Shown here piece by piece: positions 18,581-28,733 of a DNA stretch of 64,000 nucleotides. Source of the DNA: Bin5 sp963662575 (GTDB lineage: Bacteria > Chloroflexota > Anaerolineae > Caldilineales > Caldilineaceae); contig OY759723.1 in the NCBI GenBank assembly GCA_963662575.1, positions 4,650,001 to 4,714,000 on the forward strand, given 5' to 3'. Both the position numbers and the translations under genes were made by a program. Numbering within the stretch: the stretch's first letter is position 1; every line of letters starts with the position of its first letter. The notes beneath the pieces were generated by a model. That model did not search any database. It saw only the letters and a program-made list of their open reading frames with translations, and had not been told where the DNA came from.

Positions 18581-20680
18581 CTACTGTTCCATAAAGTATA
18601 CTTCCGGATAGGTCATCGCGCCGGGCATGCCAAGGACACCAGGGCCATGCCAACCGCCGAGCGGAAGGTCATCGCGAGTTGGCACGTTATGAATCATGTT
18701 GCCGGCGACCACGATATTGGGTGGATCGGCGATGCCTCCCAATAGGAAGGGACCTTCGTCGATGTGAATCTGGATGATTGCGAAGGTGAGTTCATCGCGT
18801 TTGGCGACATCCACTTCCGCAATTGCCTGCTTGTATAGCTCCCACATGCGATACATAGGATCGTCCACAGGGATTTCTTCACGCGGGGGCGTGCGGTCGC
18901 GCGGGTCCAGATCCAACTCGGTGCCCTCTTTGGGGGTGCCCTCTGCGGCCATCCATGCGCCGTATAGGGGAGCCCAGCGGCCACCGCTGCCGTAAGAAAC
19001 AAGCCAGGCAGGATAGGTCAAGACATCGGGACCGTCGGGCGCGCCGCCACCATAGAGGCGAATGTCGTAGGTGGCGCTGGTGGTCATCACGCCCACTTGC
19101 GAACCGGGAATCGAATTGACATAGGCGTTGAGGCCGACCGCTTTCCAGTCCTCAACCATCAGCTCGGCGGTTTCGAGGAAGGCGGTATTGCCGGCTGGGA
19201 AGTCGATTCGGACTTCGAGAGGTGAGCCGTCGGGGAGGTCGCGGAAACCATCTCCATCCTGGTCTGTCACGTCGATCTCGTCGAGCAGGCTCGCGGCCAG
19301 TTCAGGGTCATAGGTGACCGCAGACTCTCGCCATTCGACCAGTATTTCTTTGCCTCTTTCCGAGCGGTTGAACTGAACTGAGTTGGGGGACATGGTGCCG
19401 GTGCTGGCCTCCTCGCCTAAGCCGAGGAAGGTGATCTTACGGATACGCTCGCGATCCATGGCGTGGGACAGGGCGCGACGGTACTGGACAGTGCGAACGA
19501 TTTCCCGTTTGCCGTCGTCCGGGTTGTTCCAGTTGACGCCCCAGGCGGGTGCGCCGCCGGCGCCGTTATCCCAAAGGAGAACACGATAGTCGCCTTTGGC
19601 CTCATTCTCTTTCAGAACTGCCAGATCGCGCAGTGAGAGATGGGGGTGGGCGTGAAAGTTGACGTCACCGTTGAAGATGCGCAACTTCAGAACCTCGGCG
19701 TTTTCGGAGTAAATCACTTCCAGCTTGTCCAAATAGGGAAGCTGGTTGCCGGCGGTATCGACGACGTAGTAGTAGGGATTGCGTTCCAGAAGCAAGCGGT
19801 TGCCAGGTTCAAGCGTTACGGGCATCCAAGCATTCAATACGGGCCGGTCCGGATTTATCCACCAGTCCTGTTTCTCGGTGAACTCTTCATAGTCGGCAGC
19901 GTCAGAGTATTCCGGATGGAATTGCTCCAGGTAGTGACGTGGATACGGCCCGAAATTGCCTGAGATTCCGCCATTGACAAATGCGGCCAGCTCTCTCTCG
20001 ATAAGGGGAGAGGGGGAAACGAACGTGAAGCGAATGGTGTAGTCGTCGATCTTCTCGGCGGTCATGGGCTGGCCGCCAACGAGTGTCCAGGCCGGAATTG
20101 CCATTGGATGGTCCGGGTTGGCTGCCATGTCCTCCCACCAGAAGAGGATGTCGTCAACTGTAAAGGGCGCGCCATCGGACCACCTGGTCCCCTCTCGGAA
20201 GTAGAAGGTCCACTCAGTGGCGTCGGCGTTGCTCTCCCAGGCTCTGGCCAGCCCCGGGCCGACGGCCGTGCCGCCCTCTTCCCAATGCAGCGGCGAATGG
20301 CCGTACATATAGGCCGAAGTGCTACGAAAATCGCTGCGGGTGGTGGTGCGCTTCAAAGTGCCACCATATTGACCGACCTCGATCCATGGGAGGTCGATTA
20401 CCAACGGATCGTTGGGAATACGTTCTTCGAGGGGGGGCAGGTCACCGGCAGCGACCATTTCGGCAAGCTGGGGCGCCTCGTTGGCGGACATCATCCCCGC
20501 TTCGGCGGAGCCATCGTCGCTGTCATCCGCGGAAGCGGCTTCTTCAGCGGCAGCCGGCTCTTGCTCGGCATCAGACTGGTCGTCGGCACCGCAGGCCGCC
20601 AGCACCAAGACAAGCGCCAACAGCAAAACGCATACCGCATAAGCGGAGCGGCTGGAAGGACTAGTTTGGACTCGGAACAT
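18581..20680 (-). CDS. Family 5 solute-binding lipoprotein (first)
   Basis: Extracytoplasmic binding protein of 699 residues for the adjacent permeases. It starts with a Sec-type lipoprotein signal (lipobox LAAC, Cys30) and an acidic Ala/Glu-rich linker. The SBP_bac_5 fold follows: QYGGTLKRTTTRSD, then WTFYFREGTRWSDGAPFTVDD, a hallmark of the family. It is longer than typical DppA/OppA (about 540), as in the group that binds oligosaccharides or large peptides. I chose the ATG at 20680 because AAGGAG lies 7 bases before it; an in-frame ATG six codons upstream would place that site inside the gene. The paralogue at 23819 shares the layout but has a Tat signal. Confidence 0.92.
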   Translation of the reverse strand: MFRVQTSPSSRSAYAVCVLLLALVLVLAACGADDQSDAEQEPAAAEEAASADDSDDGSAEAGMMSANEAPQLAEMVAAGDLPPLEERIPNDPLVIDLPWIEVGQYGGTLKRTTTRSDFRSTSAYMYGHSPLHWEEGGTAVGPGLARAWESNADATEWTFYFREGTRWSDGAPFTVDDILFWWEDMAANPDHPMAIPAWTLVGGQPMTAEKIDDYTIRFTFVSPSPLIERELAAFVNGGISGNFGPYPRHYLEQFHPEYSDAADYEEFTEKQDWWINPDRPVLNAWMPVTLEPGNRLLLERNPYYYVVDTAGNQLPYLDKLEVIYSENAEVLKLRIFNGDVNFHAHPHLSLRDLAVLKENEAKGDYRVLLWDNGAGGAPAWGVNWNNPDDGKREIVRTVQYRRALSHAMDRERIRKITFLGLGEEASTGTMSPNSVQFNRSERGKEILVEWRESAVTYDPELAASLLDEIDVTDQDGDGFRDLPDGSPLEVRIDFPAGNTAFLETAELMVEDWKAVGLNAYVNSIPGSQVGVMTTSATYDIRLYGGGAPDGPDVLTYPAWLVSYGSGGRWAPLYGAWMAAEGTPKEGTELDLDPRDRTPPREEIPVDDPMYRMWELYKQAIAEVDVAKRDELTFAIIQIHIDEGPFLLGGIADPPNIVVAGNMIHNVPTRDDLPLGGWHGPGVLGMPGAMTYPEVYFMEQ

Positions 20681-20755
20681 CAGGACTCTCCTTTGCATGA
20701 TGCGTATGAAACTAAAGGGGAAAACAGGGGAGCCTACGAAACAGGCATCCCCTTT

Positions 20756-22210
20756 TCAATGGCGAACATCCACATTGTGGTACTCGGTATGATAGCCGGG
20801 CCAACTGGTGTTGCGTCGATCTGCTTCGGTATCGGGCGGCACGGGCAGCGTCACCCAGTTGCCGTTGGCCACTGCGGCTGACCCGCGGGCGTGGTGACGG
20901 TCTATCAGTTCGGTCCGCAGTCGTTCGAGATGGGATGAGGCTTCGGCAGCGCCGGCGAGATTGCGCAGTTCTTGTGGATCGCTTTCCAGGTGGAAGAGTT
21001 GCTCGCAGCCGCCCTCGGGGAACCAGAGGTATTTCCAGCGGCCGTCGGTAATGGCGATATTTCCGGGCCGGTTCGGGCCACCCATCTGTGACTCCAAATA
21101 GGGTCGCGGCGCGATCTCTCCACGCGCCAGGGCGACAAGGTCGAGGCCGTCCACATCGTGCGGCGGTGTTCCGCCGGCGGCTGTCACCACAGTCGGCAGA
21201 ATGTCGGCCAGCGTGACCAGGGACGGATTGCGCGACCCATGCTGGCGGTTGTCCCAGCCTTGCGGCATGCGCAAGGCAAATGGCACGTGGGCAGATGGTT
21301 CGTGGAAGAAGCTCTTGGCGCCGGCGTGGTGATCCCCCAGGTATTCGCCGTGATCGGAGGTATAGATGACAAGCGTTTCGTTGAAAATACCCATATCTTG
21401 CAGAGCGGCGAAGATGCGGCCCATATTGTAATCGATCTGTGTGATGACGCCGTAATATGCAGCACGCGCAGCGCGGATGATTTCCGGTGGCACGAGATCA
21501 AACGACTGCTTTTCCCGCGTCAGGCGGAATGCGTAGGGCACATTTTCACCCTCGCTCCAGTCGCCGTAGACCGGTGGGGGGATGTCGCAGTCACGGTACA
21601 TGGAGTAGTAGGGCTCGGGCGGGTCGATCGGCGGATGCGGCTTGGAAAAAGAGCACCAAAGGAAAAAGGGAACCGTGGGGTCACGACGCTCGCGGATGAA
21701 CTCTACGCACTGTTCGGCAGTCCAGGATGTGAGCGTCAAGGCCTCGGGGACAGTGGCCATGCCAGGGTAGAGCTCGTTCTGGCCAAGGCCGTGGTGCATT
21801 GGTTGGACGTCGTAGCCTCGCCGAGCCATGTGGCGGTAGTAGTCTTCGGGCAGGATCATTTCCTGAAAGCCGTGGCGGGCGCGCTGGGGTGTGAAGTGCA
21901 TCTTGCCGATGGCAGCGGTCTGGTAGCCCAATTCATTCATGCAGGTCGGGAGTGTGTTGCGAGTTTCCGATAGGATGCGAGAGGATGGCCCATTGCCGGA
22001 CATGCCGTGCGTGGTGACGTATTTGCCGGTCATGATCGACATGCGCGAGGGCACGCAGATAGGGCAGTCGGCGTAGGCGGCGCTGAAGTTGATCCCTTCT
22101 CGCGTCAGATGATCGAAATGGGGTGTGCGCATGAACGAAGGCGCGGCGTCTCCGGCGGCGTCAAAGCGCTGTTGGTCGGTGGTTACAAGCAAAATGTGTG
22201 GGCGATCCAT
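20756..22210 (-). CDS. Type I sulfatase
   Basis: Formylglycine-dependent sulfatase of 484 residues. The signature CVPSR is at C52-R56, followed by MSIMTGKY. TDQQRFD is near the N-terminus and YTSDHGEYLGDHH is in the core. There is no signal peptide, which points to a cytoplasmic role. It belongs to a different branch from the pair at 5457 and 7337 and lacks their acidic insert. It lies 127 bases after the sulfatase at 22338 and 75 bases before the binding protein gene, so it is probably part of the same transcript. The exact sulfate ester is unknown. Confidence 0.92.
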   Translation of the reverse strand: MDRPHILLVTTDQQRFDAAGDAAPSFMRTPHFDHLTREGINFSAAYADCPICVPSRMSIMTGKYVTTHGMSGNGPSSRILSETRNTLPTCMNELGYQTAAIGKMHFTPQRARHGFQEMILPEDYYRHMARRGYDVQPMHHGLGQNELYPGMATVPEALTLTSWTAEQCVEFIRERRDPTVPFFLWCSFSKPHPPIDPPEPYYSMYRDCDIPPPVYGDWSEGENVPYAFRLTREKQSFDLVPPEIIRAARAAYYGVITQIDYNMGRIFAALQDMGIFNETLVIYTSDHGEYLGDHHAGAKSFFHEPSAHVPFALRMPQGWDNRQHGSRNPSLVTLADILPTVVTAAGGTPPHDVDGLDLVALARGEIAPRPYLESQMGGPNRPGNIAITDGRWKYLWFPEGGCEQLFHLESDPQELRNLAGAAEASSHLERLRTELIDRHHARGSAAVANGNWVTLPVPPDTEADRRNTSWPGYHTEYHNVDVRH

Positions 22211-22337
22211 GTGACATGTGTCCTGGGGAAGTGAGGGTCAGACTTATAGTACGCCAGTGCTGCTGAAGGTGACTGGCAACTGGCACACTTGCCCGCTGCC
22301 AGATTTCAGATTTTGGTCTGCTTGGGGCGAGCATGGC

Positions 22338-23822
22338 TCAGGATGAATCAGAATCCGATTGCACCTGGTCTCGAATCGGCACCCATCCATCAGACATTAT
22401 TTGGTCCAGCTCTTTTACCAGCGCGCTGGATTCCGGTCGGCTGGCTATGTTCACATTTTCCATTGGATCCTTGTGAAGGTCGAAGAGTTCAAATGCTTGC
22501 CCCGAGGCGGAGTCACGCAGATGCCAGAGGTCGCCTTCAGTGGGAACATTGGTAAAGCGCGTCAAGCGGTAGCGGTCTGTGCGCAAGGTCGTCGCATGAC
22601 CTTGATGCATCATCGAGAACACGCCTGTCTTCCACTCTTTGTGCGGGTTTTCGAGCAGGGGCGCCAGACTCAAACCTTCCAGGTGCGGCGGCCGATCTAT
22701 TCCGGACAGGTCGCAAAGTGTGGGATAGAGATCGACCAGTTCAACAAGAGCATCGCAAGGTTCACCGTTGGTCAATCCTGGGACCGAAACAAGCAGTGGG
22801 ATCCGGGTCGATTCCTCAAAACTGGTTGTCTTGGACCACAGTTTGTGTTCGCCAAGATGCCAGCCGTTGTCGCCCCACAAGACGATCACGGTCTCGTCCA
22901 GTTGGCCGAGCCTTTCAAGCTCGTCCACCACCTTACCAATTTGGGCGTCGGTGAAACTGACGCTTGCCCAGTAGCCGTGAATGAACTCTCTCTGCTTGGC
23001 TTCACTCAGGAGCGGAAAATCGTCCTCGCGGTAGTTGCCCAGGTCGGAATAGGTACGGTCGATTTCCTCTTCGCCGTAATGGAGAAAGTCTCCCAGATTT
23101 GAAGCGCCAATGGCGTCTTGCGGAAGAAAGGGGTTTGCGGCGAGATCTACGTCGTTGCGGTCGTACAGATCCCAATACTTCTGGGGCACGGCCCAGGGTA
23201 AGTGGGGCCGGTAGAAGCCCACCGCGAGGAAGAGGGGATCCTCGTGACCTTGGAACTCTTGCAATACCTCGATCGCCCGCTGGGCAATGATACCGTCAGG
23301 ATAGGCTTCATCGGCTGCGTCGGCGGCTTCGCAGATGGGGGGGAGTTCGAGATCGGCTTTACCTTGACTGAACTGGCTGCCAAAGTTCTGAAGCTTTCGC
23401 AGGTTTTCCTCAAGCTGATAGCCGGCACAGTAGCCATGGACGGTATAGTCTTGTTCCTTGAATGTGTCACGGTAGCGCCTGGTCCAACTGGCCTCGTCGT
23501 CGTCGTTCCGATGATAGACCTTGCCTATCGAAATCGTCTGGAACCCCTGTGCTTTGAAGTAGCCTGGCAGGCTTGGCTCCCCGGCCGGAGAGGAGCCAAG
23601 CCCCCAGCGATTGCCAGTCGGTTTCGAAGGGCGTTTTCCCGTCAAGAGACTGATCCGCGAAGGGCCGCAGACCGGTACCTGACAGTAGGCGCGGTTGAAT
23701 TGCAGGCCGCGAGACGCGATCTTGTCCAAGTTGGGGGTATGCAATTTGGCTTTGCCAAAGCAGTTTATCTCAGGACGCAGATCGTCAACCGCGATGAAAA
23801 GAATGTTTTTTGGCTTCTTCAT
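22338..23822 (-). CDS. Type I sulfatase, iduronate-2-sulfatase-like
   Basis: Sulfatase of 494 residues resembling the iduronate-2-sulfatase branch: NILFIAVDDLRPE with a double Asp (13-14), then CGPSR (C52-R56; SLLTGKRP), WGDNGWHLGEH and a C-terminal LYDLHKDPMENVN-type segment. The frame stays open to 23897, but that extension lies inside the upstream gene and has no family features. The ATG at 23820-23822 gives the exact family N-terminus and overlaps the stop codon of the binding protein gene as ATGA. That overlap implies translational coupling, so binding protein and sulfatase are made together. No signal peptide is seen. Likely substrate: a 2-O-sulfated uronic acid or similar sugar, by family resemblance only. 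Confidence 0.92.
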   Translation of the reverse strand: MKKPKNILFIAVDDLRPEINCFGKAKLHTPNLDKIASRGLQFNRAYCQVPVCGPSRISLLTGKRPSKPTGNRWGLGSSPAGEPSLPGYFKAQGFQTISIGKVYHRNDDDEASWTRRYRDTFKEQDYTVHGYCAGYQLEENLRKLQNFGSQFSQGKADLELPPICEAADAADEAYPDGIIAQRAIEVLQEFQGHEDPLFLAVGFYRPHLPWAVPQKYWDLYDRNDVDLAANPFLPQDAIGASNLGDFLHYGEEEIDRTYSDLGNYREDDFPLLSEAKQREFIHGYWASVSFTDAQIGKVVDELERLGQLDETVIVLWGDNGWHLGEHKLWSKTTSFEESTRIPLLVSVPGLTNGEPCDALVELVDLYPTLCDLSGIDRPPHLEGLSLAPLLENPHKEWKTGVFSMMHQGHATTLRTDRYRLTRFTNVPTEGDLWHLRDSASGQAFELFDLHKDPMENVNIASRPESSALVKELDQIMSDGWVPIRDQVQSDSDSS

Positions 23823-25885
23823 GACATATCGTCTAGATAATACTGCTCCGGATAGGTGATTGCACCGGGATAGGCGACTACCCAAGGGCCTAACCAACCA
23901 CCCAGGGGCAACTGATCGCGGGTGGGCGTGTTCTTGACGCGGTTGCCGATAATGGCGGGACGCGGCAGGTCAGCAATGATTCCCAGCCAGAAAGGCCCTT
24001 CATCGACGTGAATCTGCAGGATTTCATAGACCAGCTCATCCCGCTTCTGGCGATCTGGCTCACTGCGGGCCTGCTTGTGCAGTTGCCACATCCGGTAGGC
24101 TGGATCGTCGGGGGCCGGTTCATCCCAAGGAGGTTGCCGATCATGTGCAGGCTTGTCGGCGTCCACTCCTTCCCTGGGCGTTCCCTCCAGGCTCATCCAA
24201 GCGCCGTACAGGGGGGCCCAGCGGCCGCTGGGGCCGAAGGTAGTCAGAAACACGGGGAAACTGAGCAGGTCGGCCGAACCGGGCGCGCCGCCGCCAAAGA
24301 CACGGATGTCGTAGGTCCCGCCCAGGAAAATCTGCCCCAACTGTGCGCCTGGCATGGCGTCAACCCTGGCGTCCAGTCCGATGGCACGCCAGTCTTCCTT
24401 CATCAATTCGGCAGATTCTGTAAAGGGGCTGCCGGCGTTTATTTGGATCCAAATCTCAAGAGGTTCACCGCTGGGCAGTTGGCGCCATCCATCGCCATTC
24501 TGATCAGTGACGCCCGCTTCATCCAGCAGGCTGGCGGCCTTTTCGGGATCGTGATCAACTGCAAGGTTGAGCAATTGGTCCAACAGTTCTTTGCCGCGAG
24601 GCGAGCTGTGATATTGGCGCGAATTTATGGAGTCGACTGCGGTGCTGGCTGGTCCGCCTAAACCGAAGAAGGTCAGTTTGCGGATGCGCTCGCGGTCGAT
24701 GCCATGGGAAAGCGCGCGTCGAAACTCGACTTTGCGATAGATGGACTGCTTTTCCGGTTCAGGGTAGTTCCAGTTGATGCCCCAGGCGGGTGCGCCGCCG
24801 GCGCCATTGTCCCACAACTCCAGCCGATAGTTACCCTCGTCTTCATTGTCCTTATAGACGGCAATGTCACGCAAGCTGAGGTTGGGATGGGCCATGAAAT
24901 CGATCTCGCCGTTGATGATTTTCAGGTTGAGAATCTCGTTGTTCTCGGCAAAACCGACGTCAACCGTATCAACGTACGGCAGTTGGTTGTCCGCCGTGTC
25001 CACCATGTAATAGTAAGGGTTGCGTTCCATCACTAAACGCTGGCCTGCCTCGAGCCGTACCGGCCGCCAGGCATTCAGTACCGGATGCTCAGGGTTCGTC
25101 CACCACTCCTGTTTTTCGGTAAAGGTGGAGAAGTCTTCGGAGTCGGAGTAGTCAGGATGGAACTGCTCCATGTAGTGCCGGGGCTGCACATCCAGACCTG
25201 TCCCGATGCCTCCACCTACCCAGGCTGCGATTTCAATATCGGTAATTGGTGAAGGACCGGCAAATTGGATAGAGAGAGTATAGTCGTCTACTTTCGACAG
25301 CTGCATGGGTGCATCGCCCGACATGGTCCAAGAGGGCCGGGAAGAAGGGTGCTCGTCGTTGAGAATCATGTCTTCCCACCAGAAGATAACGTCGTCGACT
25401 GTGAACGGCTCACCATCCGACCAGCGAGTACCTTCCCGATAGTAGAGGGTCCAGATCGTCGCATCATCGTTGACTTCCCATGCTTTGGCCAGGCCTGGCC
25501 CTACCTCTTGTCCGCCCTCGGTCCAATGCAGGCTGGAGTGAGCGTACATGAATTGCGTTTGATCTGAAAAGGAGCTGCTTGTTGTCGCCTTACGCAGCGT
25601 TCCACCATAATGACCCACATCGGACCAGGGCAGATCCAGAACCATGGGATCTACAGGCAGGCGTTCGTCAACAGGCGGTAGTTCGCCCGCTTTGACCATG
25701 TCGGCCAACATCGGCGCTTCGCCATATTGCGAAGCTGGTATTGCGACTTCCTCTCCCTGGACTGCTGGAGGACTTTCGACTTCGGGAGCCGGCGCATCGG
25801 GGGCGCAGGCCGCCGCAAAAGCACTGGCGGCGGCAAATGCCGAGAGTTGCAAGAACCTACGGCGGGAAATTCTCTGCTTGTTCAT
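23819..25885 (-). CDS. Family 5 solute-binding lipoprotein (second, Tat-type signal)
   Basis: Binding protein of 688 residues, paralogous to the one at 18581. The N-terminus carries a twin-arginine motif (SRRRFLQ, residues 8-13), a hydrophobic stretch and a lipobox Cys27. It is therefore probably exported folded by Tat and then lipidated. GHYGGTLRKATTSS and WTLYYREGTRWSDGEPFTVDD identify the SBP_bac_5 fold. No second permease pair is present, so both binding proteins may feed the permeases at 16168-18287. It is the first gene of the long - strand series, with an 812-base gap upstream. Its stop overlaps the start of a sulfatase gene by four bases, which links the imported ligand to desulfation. 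Confidence 0.92.
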   Translation of the reverse strand: MNKQRISRRRFLQLSAFAAASAFAAACAPDAPAPEVESPPAVQGEEVAIPASQYGEAPMLADMVKAGELPPVDERLPVDPMVLDLPWSDVGHYGGTLRKATTSSSFSDQTQFMYAHSSLHWTEGGQEVGPGLAKAWEVNDDATIWTLYYREGTRWSDGEPFTVDDVIFWWEDMILNDEHPSSRPSWTMSGDAPMQLSKVDDYTLSIQFAGPSPITDIEIAAWVGGGIGTGLDVQPRHYMEQFHPDYSDSEDFSTFTEKQEWWTNPEHPVLNAWRPVRLEAGQRLVMERNPYYYMVDTADNQLPYVDTVDVGFAENNEILNLKIINGEIDFMAHPNLSLRDIAVYKDNEDEGNYRLELWDNGAGGAPAWGINWNYPEPEKQSIYRKVEFRRALSHGIDRERIRKLTFFGLGGPASTAVDSINSRQYHSSPRGKELLDQLLNLAVDHDPEKAASLLDEAGVTDQNGDGWRQLPSGEPLEIWIQINAGSPFTESAELMKEDWRAIGLDARVDAMPGAQLGQIFLGGTYDIRVFGGGAPGSADLLSFPVFLTTFGPSGRWAPLYGAWMSLEGTPREGVDADKPAHDRQPPWDEPAPDDPAYRMWQLHKQARSEPDRQKRDELVYEILQIHVDEGPFWLGIIADLPRPAIIGNRVKNTPTRDQLPLGGWLGPWVVAYPGAITYPEQYYLDDMS

Positions 25886-26697
25886 GGCCTCAATTCTCCT
25901 CTGCTGTTTGATCCGAATCTCTCGATACGAGTAGTTGCGGGTACGTTACCTGGGCCGCGGCTTGAGGACATCATTTGGGAGGCGCCGAATACAATGTGAC
26001 TCCCGCCAAGGTCCACGGATCTTCGTACGCTGCCGGAAGCGGACTAGTAGTCGCTCAAGAATCTATTCGTAGTTCGCAGTGTAAAATGAAGAGGAAATCA
26101 CAATGAAGGCACCCTTGCTCTCTGTCTCTCGGTTGCGGGCGAACTGGTCGCTGACTTGATGAACCGGGTTTTGCCTGAACTTGCAAAAGTAAGGTCGCAA
26201 TTTCTATTTTGTTGACTAGCATGTAGGAGGGCGTGATCGTAACATAGACTGGGGTGGCAGGCCAAGTCTATTTCAGTAAGGTGCACTTTCTGGATTTCTT
26301 GTACTTAACATTCAGCATTGCCAGCGCCTCATCCGAGCATTGCGATGCTGAAGGCGGCAGGGGAGGATCGGCAGCGAGAAAGGGAAATAGTCCCAATAGC
26401 ATTTGCCTCTCGCGACCGAAACTGCTACTCTTCCCACTGCAGATTCCAGAAAGGGTTGCGCAGATCCAACTGCATACTCAGCACACAAGACCCAGGCAGT
26501 CACGGACTGTGACATTGACTGGCCCAATAGACACTTAGCGGACGTCAGTTTCCTGGATCGCTATGAACGATTATGAGAGCCTGTGCAGATCCAGCTGGAA
26601 CGAGGGGTGATGCATTTGAATGCGGAAGTCAGGTGCGAAGGGCGTATTGGGGTGGAAAGATGGCCCGCACCAAAGATGACAACCATTGGAGCGCTAC
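25886..26697. other. Divergent intergenic region, no gene recognised
   Basis: 812 bases between the - strand binding-protein operon and the + strand sulfatase. Short frames here show no family features. Promoters for both directions must lie here, but I see no pair of boxes good enough to call. GGAG at 26687-26690 serves the sulfatase start at 26698. Confidence 0.55.
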
Positions 26698-28179
26698 ATG
26701 AACGATCCTAACCGTCCCAACCTACTTTATATTCACTCTGACCAGCACAGCCCGCACGTGACCGGCTGCTATGGGGACAACCTGGTTGAGACTCCGAACC
26801 TCGACCGCCTCGCGGCTAACGGCGTCGTGTTCGACAACGCTTACTGTTGCTCGCCGATTTGCGTTCCTTCGCGGATGTCGATGTTGAGCGGGCGTCATCC
26901 TTTCCAGAACGAGGTCTGGACAAATGAACACGGCCTCGATTCCAGAATTCCCACATTTGCTCACGCGATGGGCGCGGCAGGCTATCAACCCGAGCTGGTG
27001 GGCCGAATGCACTCGGTCGGACCGGACCAGCTGCACGGCTACGCTGCCCGTTTCGTCGGCGACCACGGCGCGAATAACCCCGGGAACCCTGGCCCTGATC
27101 GCGGCATCCTTAGTGTGACGGCCGGCCCGCATCATCTGAGCCTGGAACGGTCCGGGCCCGGGCAGAGCGCTTACCAGGTTCATGACGAGGATGTCACCGC
27201 GGTCACGATTGACCGCCTCAACCGGTTGGGCGTACAGAAGCGTGCAGGACTTCTTAAGCAGCCCTTCAGCCTTTCGGTAGGGCTGATGCTGCCGCACCCG
27301 CCCTATGTCGCCCGGCAAGAGGACTACGACCGCTACGCCGATTCGATGACTTTGCCCCGCAAGTCTGCGCCGGCGCCCGACGAGCAACATTCGTTTCTGC
27401 GGTGGTGGCGGCAGTCTACCGGCATTGAGGTGATGGACGAAGAGGAAGTTCGTCGCGCGCGTGCGGCATACGCGGGGCTGGTGTACCGCACTGACGCGAT
27501 GATCGGCCAGATTCTGAACGCGCTGGTTGAAAACGGATTGGATGACAATACTTTGATCATCTACACATCGGATCATGGCGACATGCAGGGCGAGCATGGT
27601 CTCTTCTGGAAGCATGTGTTTTATGAAGAATCGGTGCGCGTGCCGCTAATTCTCAGCTGGCCCGGCCGCGTTCCGACGCAACAGCGCTGCGAGAATGTCG
27701 TTAGCGCACTAGATGTTGCCGCCACTATGCTGGACGCGATGGAGGCGCCATCGCTGCCGAACTCAGCCGGCCGCAGTTTTCTCTCCCAGATTGAGGGTCT
27801 GAACGAGGTCCCAGCGTGGGAAGACGTGGCTTTCTCCGAGTATTGTACCGACAAATTCGGTCCACCTGAGGGGACCTTTCAACGCATGATCCGGCGCGAG
27901 GAGTGGAAGTACATCCACTATCACGACTACCCGCCCCAGCTCTTCAATCTCCGAGAGGATCCAGACGAACTGATTGACCGGTCGGACGATCCGGGCTGCA
28001 GGTCGATACTGCAGGAGCTGCGCGGGGAGGTGTTACGGGACTGGGATCCTGAAAGCGTGCAGCGGAAGATGGCAGAAAAGCGTGCCGACGAACCGATTCT
28101 GGTGGAATGGGCGCGCAATACCGGACCTGAAGAGCGCTATCGATGGCCTATGCTTAAGGAGATGAACTGGCTCGCCTGA
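26698..28179 (+). CDS. Type I sulfatase
   Basis: Formylglycine-dependent sulfatase of 493 residues. The signature CVPSR (C55-R59) is followed by MSMLSGRHP; HSDQHSPHVTGCYG is at the N-terminus and YTSDHGDMQGEHG in the core. C-terminal FNLREDPDEL is typical. No signal peptide is seen. The ATG at 26698 is preferred over an in-frame TTG at 26686 because TTGGAG lies just before the ATG with 6-base spacing. It is transcribed away from the - strand operon and followed by a 1.4-kb gene-poor region with a repeat array. It is the fifth intact sulfatase in the window and belongs to a branch different from the others. Confidence 0.92.
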   Translation: MNDPNRPNLLYIHSDQHSPHVTGCYGDNLVETPNLDRLAANGVVFDNAYCCSPICVPSRMSMLSGRHPFQNEVWTNEHGLDSRIPTFAHAMGAAGYQPELVGRMHSVGPDQLHGYAARFVGDHGANNPGNPGPDRGILSVTAGPHHLSLERSGPGQSAYQVHDEDVTAVTIDRLNRLGVQKRAGLLKQPFSLSVGLMLPHPPYVARQEDYDRYADSMTLPRKSAPAPDEQHSFLRWWRQSTGIEVMDEEEVRRARAAYAGLVYRTDAMIGQILNALVENGLDDNTLIIYTSDHGDMQGEHGLFWKHVFYEESVRVPLILSWPGRVPTQQRCENVVSALDVAATMLDAMEAPSLPNSAGRSFLSQIEGLNEVPAWEDVAFSEYCTDKFGPPEGTFQRMIRREEWKYIHYHDYPPQLFNLREDPDELIDRSDDPGCRSILQELRGEVLRDWDPESVQRKMAEKRADEPILVEWARNTGPEERYRWPMLKEMNWLA

Positions 28180-28733
28180 TAGGGAAGACACCTAGACACA
28201 CGGCTAGTCAATATTCCAAAACAGATCCTTCGGACCTGAAAAACGTACTCTGCAGGTATGTTGCGGCCGCGGCGACAGCGCTACGCAGGTGAACATTTAC
28301 GCCCAGCAACTCTAGTTGTGACCGGATTTGCCTGGATGGTTTACCGATACTCCAGCGCGTCCGAATTGTAGAAGACTCCGCCCCAATATCTTTTCCTTTC
28401 CCTCCCACAGAGAAGTCAACTCCACGCTTGTAACAGCCTGTCTGCGAGTGAATCAGATCAGAAATTTCGACCTGATCGGGCATGCGCTCAATTGCGTTAG
28501 CCGGTATAGAGTCGATCCGGGTTGGCGTGCCAGGCTGCCTGTCGGAACCAGATATGCGGTCTAGGTGCATGCTCGTTGCTGTCAGGAAAACTGGCAACAA
28601 TGTGCCTTGCCAGACTTCGGTGATCCAGTCAGTCTTTCACTTGGGTGCAGTCTACATTTGGGATGGGAGTAGGAGGGTGGGGAATTCATGCCGGCGGTGG
28701 CTGAAATTGTTCACCGGCTTTGGGAGAGGCAGA
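28180..28733. other. Gene-poor stretch before the repeat array
   Basis: 554 bases without a recognised gene. A - strand frame of 130 codons at 28208-28600 has no start-site support or family motif that I recognise; it could be a decayed gene but I cannot show that. No clear terminator for the sulfatase was found. Confidence 0.5.

Noticed and set aside
23823..23897. N-terminal extension of the sulfatase at 22338
   Set aside because: It lies inside the binding protein gene; the ATG at 23822 overlaps that gene's stop and gives the exact family N-terminus.
28208..28600. - strand frame of 130 codons before the array
   Set aside because: No recognised motif, no good ribosome site; retained only as a possible decayed gene in the intergenic note.
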